Source of the DNA: Uranotaenia lowii
Lineage: Eukaryota > Arthropoda > Insecta > Diptera > Culicidae
Assembly (NCBI RefSeq): GCF_029784155.1
Contig: NW_026598467.1
Location: 1 to 64,000, forward strand
Length of the DNA stretch: 64,000 nucleotides
Direction of reading: 5' to 3'
Positions 60,181 to 64,000 of this stretch are shown one piece after another. The position numbers and the translations under genes were made by a program. The notes beneath the pieces are model-generated. The model ran no database searches. It saw nothing but the letters and a program-made list of their open reading frames with translations, and was not told where the DNA came from. Each line of letters begins with the position of its first letter. The first letter of the stretch is position 1.

Positions 60181-61509
60181 TCATCAGATTTCGACGATTC
60201 ATGCATTTTCAAGCTCAAAAATTAAAATTTTGATTTTTCCGATTTCCCTTCCCTCTTTTGATGATTTTTGAGTATAAAAAAACCTAAACTTTGAGCGCTT
60301 TGAGACACTCCTTAATCAAGTCCGATTTAGCTGAAATTTTGCACAGGTCAGTTTTTTGGGCCCATCTACAAAATGTACATGGTCGGGTTTGCGAAATTCG
60401 ACATGACCCATTTGCGCCCACTAATCGAAAATAAAAACTCTTATAAAAGCTGTTTAGCGTTAGGATTTCAGACTTAGAATCCAAACTTTGAAAAACAAAC
60501 AAAAGAAGTAAATTCAAATTCTATGGAGATACGGATATAAGAGTTCAATAGTAAAATTCGAACCCAGACATTAGATTTTTTTCAGAACCACAATTTAGTG
60601 TCTTAAATTAAAATAATATCTTCAAATCAATATTTGAGAAACAAGTTACAATCAGAGCCAAACAAGGATTTTTTAAATTGTAAATTTAAAATATTAATTT
60701 TATTTCAATTTCATAATCATAAACACAAAAAAAACGTGTTTATTTAATGTGTTTGAACTTTAACCATGTGATGCGGATTACAATTTTAAATTTCACATCC
60801 ATTATTGGAAACAGACAAATTTGTTAAATAGTTATTCTAAATGTGACAAAAAATAAATTTAAAAACATGAAATCCGAATGTAGACTAGATGTTCAAAACA
60901 CATAATCAGTAATCATTGAAAAATCAAATGAGTTTAGAAGCTTCTCGAATTCCCAGAATTTAGAAAATCATGAAACTTAAAAACAACACAAGAATTGAAA
61001 ATGCCAATAAATTGAATCTCTTTTGTATTATTGGAAACCATTTGAGAATTATCAATTGAATCCAATTGATATGCTGAATTCAGGATATTTACTTCAGTAA
61101 GATTATAAGAAAACTTCAGTTGGAGAAGTTTCAATTTAAATTTCTAATCTAAGATAGAAATTGGAATAAAAATTCAATTAAGTATCTCATTATGACCGGT
61201 TGGTCCAAATTAAGCAACTAAAAATTTTTTTAAACAAATTTTTGAAAATTTCAATAATGATCAAAATGCTTACATTATTTTAGCACTATTCATACTCATA
61301 CTTATGCTTATAAAGCAAACATTCTAGATTGCCCGATTTTATAAATTCAATTCCTATTGATTTTCAAAGCTTTTTTTTGCAAGTTCTTCATATTTGTTTT
61401 AAATTTCAATAAATCTCGCCAACCGCTCTGATACCGCCTGGATCAAATTCGAGTATATTAATTGTAAAGTCAATTTATATTGTCAATTTATATTGTAAAT
61501 CAATTTATA
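60181..61509. other. AT-rich intron, nothing assigned
   Basis: Very A+T-rich with short chance frames; no element ends found. Confidence 0.35.
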
Positions 61510-62040
61510 ATGAACTAGCTGACCCGGTGTGCTTTGCTACACCTTCTTAAAATAAGTTTTTTTTTGCATCGCTTTTTTTTATTCTATTTAAAATAAATTA
61601 AATTTGTGAAAATAATTTAAATTATATGAGGTATTTTAATTTCAAATCAAAGATGATTTCATCTTATTTAGTGAAAGTTTAATTCTTTATTTGTTTTCCA
61701 AGATTAGAAATTTTTATTGTGTTTTAGTAAGTTTCGTAAGTTCGTTCATTATGCCAAAATGTATGTTTCATTCGTTTGGATTCTCCACCCTCTCTCTCTC
61801 TTCCAAAGTGGAGAGGGCTGGCGAACTTTCATTAAAATTTATGTTTTTATGATGACTCAAAAAGTCGTTGTTTGTATCCAAAAAATGTCACATGCCACAT
61901 TTTGCTCCATTTGTTTGATAAACTTTCAAGTTATGCCAAGTAAAATATGAAAAAAAAAATTGTCTCGTTTTCTACTCCACCCTGAAAAAAGGGAGGGTCT
62001 TAAATTAATCGTACGCAAAAATTTCTCTTATAAAAGATGG
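61510..62040 (-). repeat. Dispersed repeat headed by AGCTGACCCGGTGTGC, related to the AACTCGAGAACTGATC family
   Basis: The left part has CTAGCTGACCCGGTGTGCTT at about 61515, a string common at the edge of insect interspersed repeats. At 61899-61938 the minus strand reads GGCATAACTTGAAAGTTTAT then CAAACAAATGGAGC, matching the family seen at 19.8 and 31.3 kb. Noncoding. Confidence 0.5.
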
Positions 62041-62085
62041 TCCTTTTTGATTGTTAAGTACTCGATTTATGGCAAAAAAGCTGTA

Positions 62086-63030
62086 CAATAAGGTTTTTTT
62101 AGTCTGATATACGCACCGCGTAAAAAAACCGTGTTAATTCCCGAAAACCGTGTAAAAAACCGTGCTTTTAGCGGAAAATCGTGTAGAAAAACCATTAGAA
62201 ATATGCAGCTCCGAAACTTGAAACAATAAGACATGACACCTGATGCCTGAGATCGGAGACTTGGGACTTGAGACATGAGACTTGAGACTTGAGACATGAG
62301 ACTTGAGACCTGAGGCTTGACACTAGAGACATGAGATCTGAGGCTACAAACTGGCATCTGAGACTTGAGACCTGACAATTGAGACAACTGATATCTAGAC
62401 CTGAGACATGGGACTTGAGACCTGAGACCTGAGCTAAACTAATTTTTCGCAGTACTAACACTAGTAGCTTGTCTCAGGTCTCCGGTCTAAATTCTCATAT
62501 ATCATGTCTCAGGTCTCAGGTATCAGTTCTCAGGTCTTAGGTCTTAGGTCTCAGGTCTCAGGTCTCCAGTCTTAGGTCTCTGGTCTCCGTTCGCAGGTCT
62601 CAAGTCTCATGTCTCAGGTATCAGGTCTAAAGTCTTATGTCTCAGGTCTCATGTCTCATGTTTCATGGCTCTTGTCTCATGCCTCAGGTCTAATGTGTTA
62701 TGTGTCATATCTCATGTCTCATATCTCTTGTCTAAGGTCTCAGGTCTCAGGTGTTATTTCTCAGATCTCAAGTCTCATATCTCAGGTCAATGTCTCAGGT
62801 CTAATGTCTCAGGTCTCAGGCATCGGGTCCTTGGTCTCATGTAACACAGTCTCAGAGCTAAAATTTTCCCAACTTCAATAGGATTCTAAGTGTTTTCCTT
62901 TGAAAAGGACTTATAATATTTTCTCTCAAAAACCGTGTTAATTCGCGAAATCCGTGTAAAAAACCATGTTAATTCCCGAAAACCGTGTAAAAAGCCGTGT
63001 AAAGAAAACCGCGTATAAAAAACCTTGGTG
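62086..63030 (-). mobile_element. 945 bp TA-flanked TIR element with satellite, copy 2 (inverted relative to 33360-34306)
   Basis: The ends are CAATAAGGTTTTTTT and AAAAAACCTTGGTG with TA outside. Repeats such as CCGTGTTAATTCCCGAAAAC flank both sides, the inverse of those in copy 1. The unique segment GAGCTAAAATTTTCCCAACT to TTTCCTTTGAAAAGGAC (62855-62912) is the reverse complement of copy 1's. The core differs: GAGACC/T orientation at 62220-62450, then GGTCTC orientation at 62461-62850, so part of the satellite is flipped. Confidence 0.85.
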
Positions 63031-63120
63031 TATAGGAGACCTCCTCCATTTCCCTTTCTCAACCACAACTATTTGAAGGAGGTAGGCGTTTTTAATAATC
63101 ATACCTAGTTTTTCGTATTA

Positions 63121-63354
63121 AAAACCCTTTCATCTATATATATAAAAATGAATGTTTGTCTGTCTGTCTGTTCCCTATAGACTCGGAAACTACTGAACCG
63201 ATCATCGTGAAACTTGGCATCTGAGGGTTTTTGGGGTCGGAGATGGTTTCTGTAATAGTTACAAACCGCTCCGACATAAGGAAAGGGGTGCTCCCATACA
63301 AAATTTGTAGTTTTTAGAAACAAATTAAAGTCATGACATCCATTTCCTCGAGAA
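63121..63354 (+). repeat. Dispersed repeat starting TATATATAAAAATGAATG
   Basis: TATATATAAAAATGAATGTT, a short TCTG run, then CCTATAGACTCGGAAACTAC and TGAACCGATC. This arrangement is familiar from abundant insect interspersed repeats, some of them Helitron-associated, but no hairpin or CTRR end is visible before the window ends. Confidence 0.4.
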
Positions 63355-63359
63355 GTTTT

Positions 63360-64000
63360 TTTCCTTTGGGCGGTTTGTTTTTCGTCTCCAAGGTCGAGGC
63401 GTCGCGAGCCAACGTCGCGAAAGGATAGTAACCATGGCATAGCATACTGATCAGTGGGAATATTTTGGCGCGTATTTTTCAATCAAGCATATTTTCAATG
63501 CAAGAGGTGGCGATATGAAGCCTTGATGTGATTTTTTTTTTCTACTTGATTCCTAGCTCATTTGAACAGCACGTGGTTATGAATGACGCCTAGATGTGAC
63601 CCAGATTGACATTTTGCCGATCGAATAAAACACATACCTACATTTTTTTTGCCAAAATCTGAAATTGAAAAGGCATGGCATTGATTTTTAGAGATTTTCT
63701 TTTCTTTGAGGGGTTTGTTTTTCGTCTCTATGGCCAAGCAAACGTCGCGTCGTCGCAAGTGGATAGTATCCAAAGCATACTGTTCATTGATCGCTGGAAA
63801 AATTTAATAATTAGGCGCCTGTTTCTCAACCATGTACCTATATTTCTTATTCACGTGGGGGTGATATGCAACCTATATGTGATTTTTCTTGCTTAATTGT
63901 ACACAGCACGTGGAAATAAAAGACGCCTAGATATGACACAGATTGGTATTTTATCAATCGAATCAAAACCAATTGAAAGATTTGCAAAAATAGTTCGTGT
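63360..64000. repeat. 340 bp direct tandem repeat, two units, cut by window edge
   Basis: GTTTGTTTTTCGTCTC occurs at 63373 and 63713, 340 bp apart. Matching blocks follow in order: ACGTCGCG, GGATAGTA, AGCATACTG, GTGATTTTT, CAGCACGTGG, GACGCCTAGAT and ATCGAAT. The second unit reaches about 63980. Confidence 0.75.

Larger units (their letters stand above)
10889..64000 (-). other. Probable giant kibra intron running past the right edge
   Basis: The exon at 10587-10888 needs an upstream exon carrying WW1 and the initiator Met. I found no minus-strand segment to the right encoding a GWE/YYIDH/WxDPRDR pattern followed by a donor. The simplest reading is a single intron longer than 53 kb. It contains only transposon fragments, satellites and unassigned sequence. 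A missed short exon is possible. Confidence 0.65.

Overview
This window reads as AT-rich nuclear DNA of an insect, most likely a mosquito. It holds the 3' part of one recognisable protein gene, kibra (minus strand), and more than 50 kb of intron filled with transposon debris. The mosquito assignment rests on very long introns beside 58-68 bp introns, a decayed DD37E-type Tc1/mariner transposase like those known from mosquitoes, and the mix of I-, R1- and Jockey-like LINE pieces, tRNA-headed SINEs and many TIR elements. No prokaryotic gene, CRISPR array or operon is present.

Layout. 1-704 is the region 3' of the kibra stop. 705-10888 holds seven kibra coding exons. They join in frame into 1,108 residues: WW2, coiled coils, a C2 domain, an acidic run, the C-terminal region and a terminal GVEV. 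Kibra is the WW/C2 scaffold that works with Merlin and Expanded upstream of the Hippo/Warts kinases. The last intron (961-7503) carries I-like LINE remains, a possible copia-like LTR and a 0.7 kb minisatellite. The exon carrying WW1 and the start codon was not found, so everything from 10889 to the right edge is probably a single intron longer than 53 kb.

Inside that intron I see: an R1-like reverse transcriptase fused to a Jockey-like C-terminus (13.4-14.3 kb); a 925 bp TA-flanked foldback element (15.4-16.3 kb); a palindromic element (17.4-18.1 kb); two SINEs, one with a 13 bp target duplication (23.5 and 24.3 kb); two dead mariner-type transposases (27.3 and 30.9 kb); a TIR element carrying its own GAGACC/T satellite, present twice at almost identical length (33.4 and 62.1 kb); a head-to-head MITE pair (36.4-37.5 kb); a macrosatellite (42.8-43.7 kb); a Transib-like element (44.9 kb); hAT-like elements (51.3, 52.4 and 57.5 kb); a 165 bp TAA-flanked MITE (54.1 kb); a possible ZAD zinc-finger relic (59.4 kb); and a 340 bp tandem repeat at the right edge.

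Between the repeats lie several less AT-rich stretches that look single-copy (about 11.9-12.9, 20.8-22.0, 29.0-30.5, 40.6-41.6, 47.4-48.2 and 50.1-51.1 kb). They are the best candidates for regulatory DNA. I saw no clearly new gene system. The most unusual objects are the satellite-carrying TA-flanked element pair and the Transib-like MITE. All family calls come from reading motifs by eye; no search was run.
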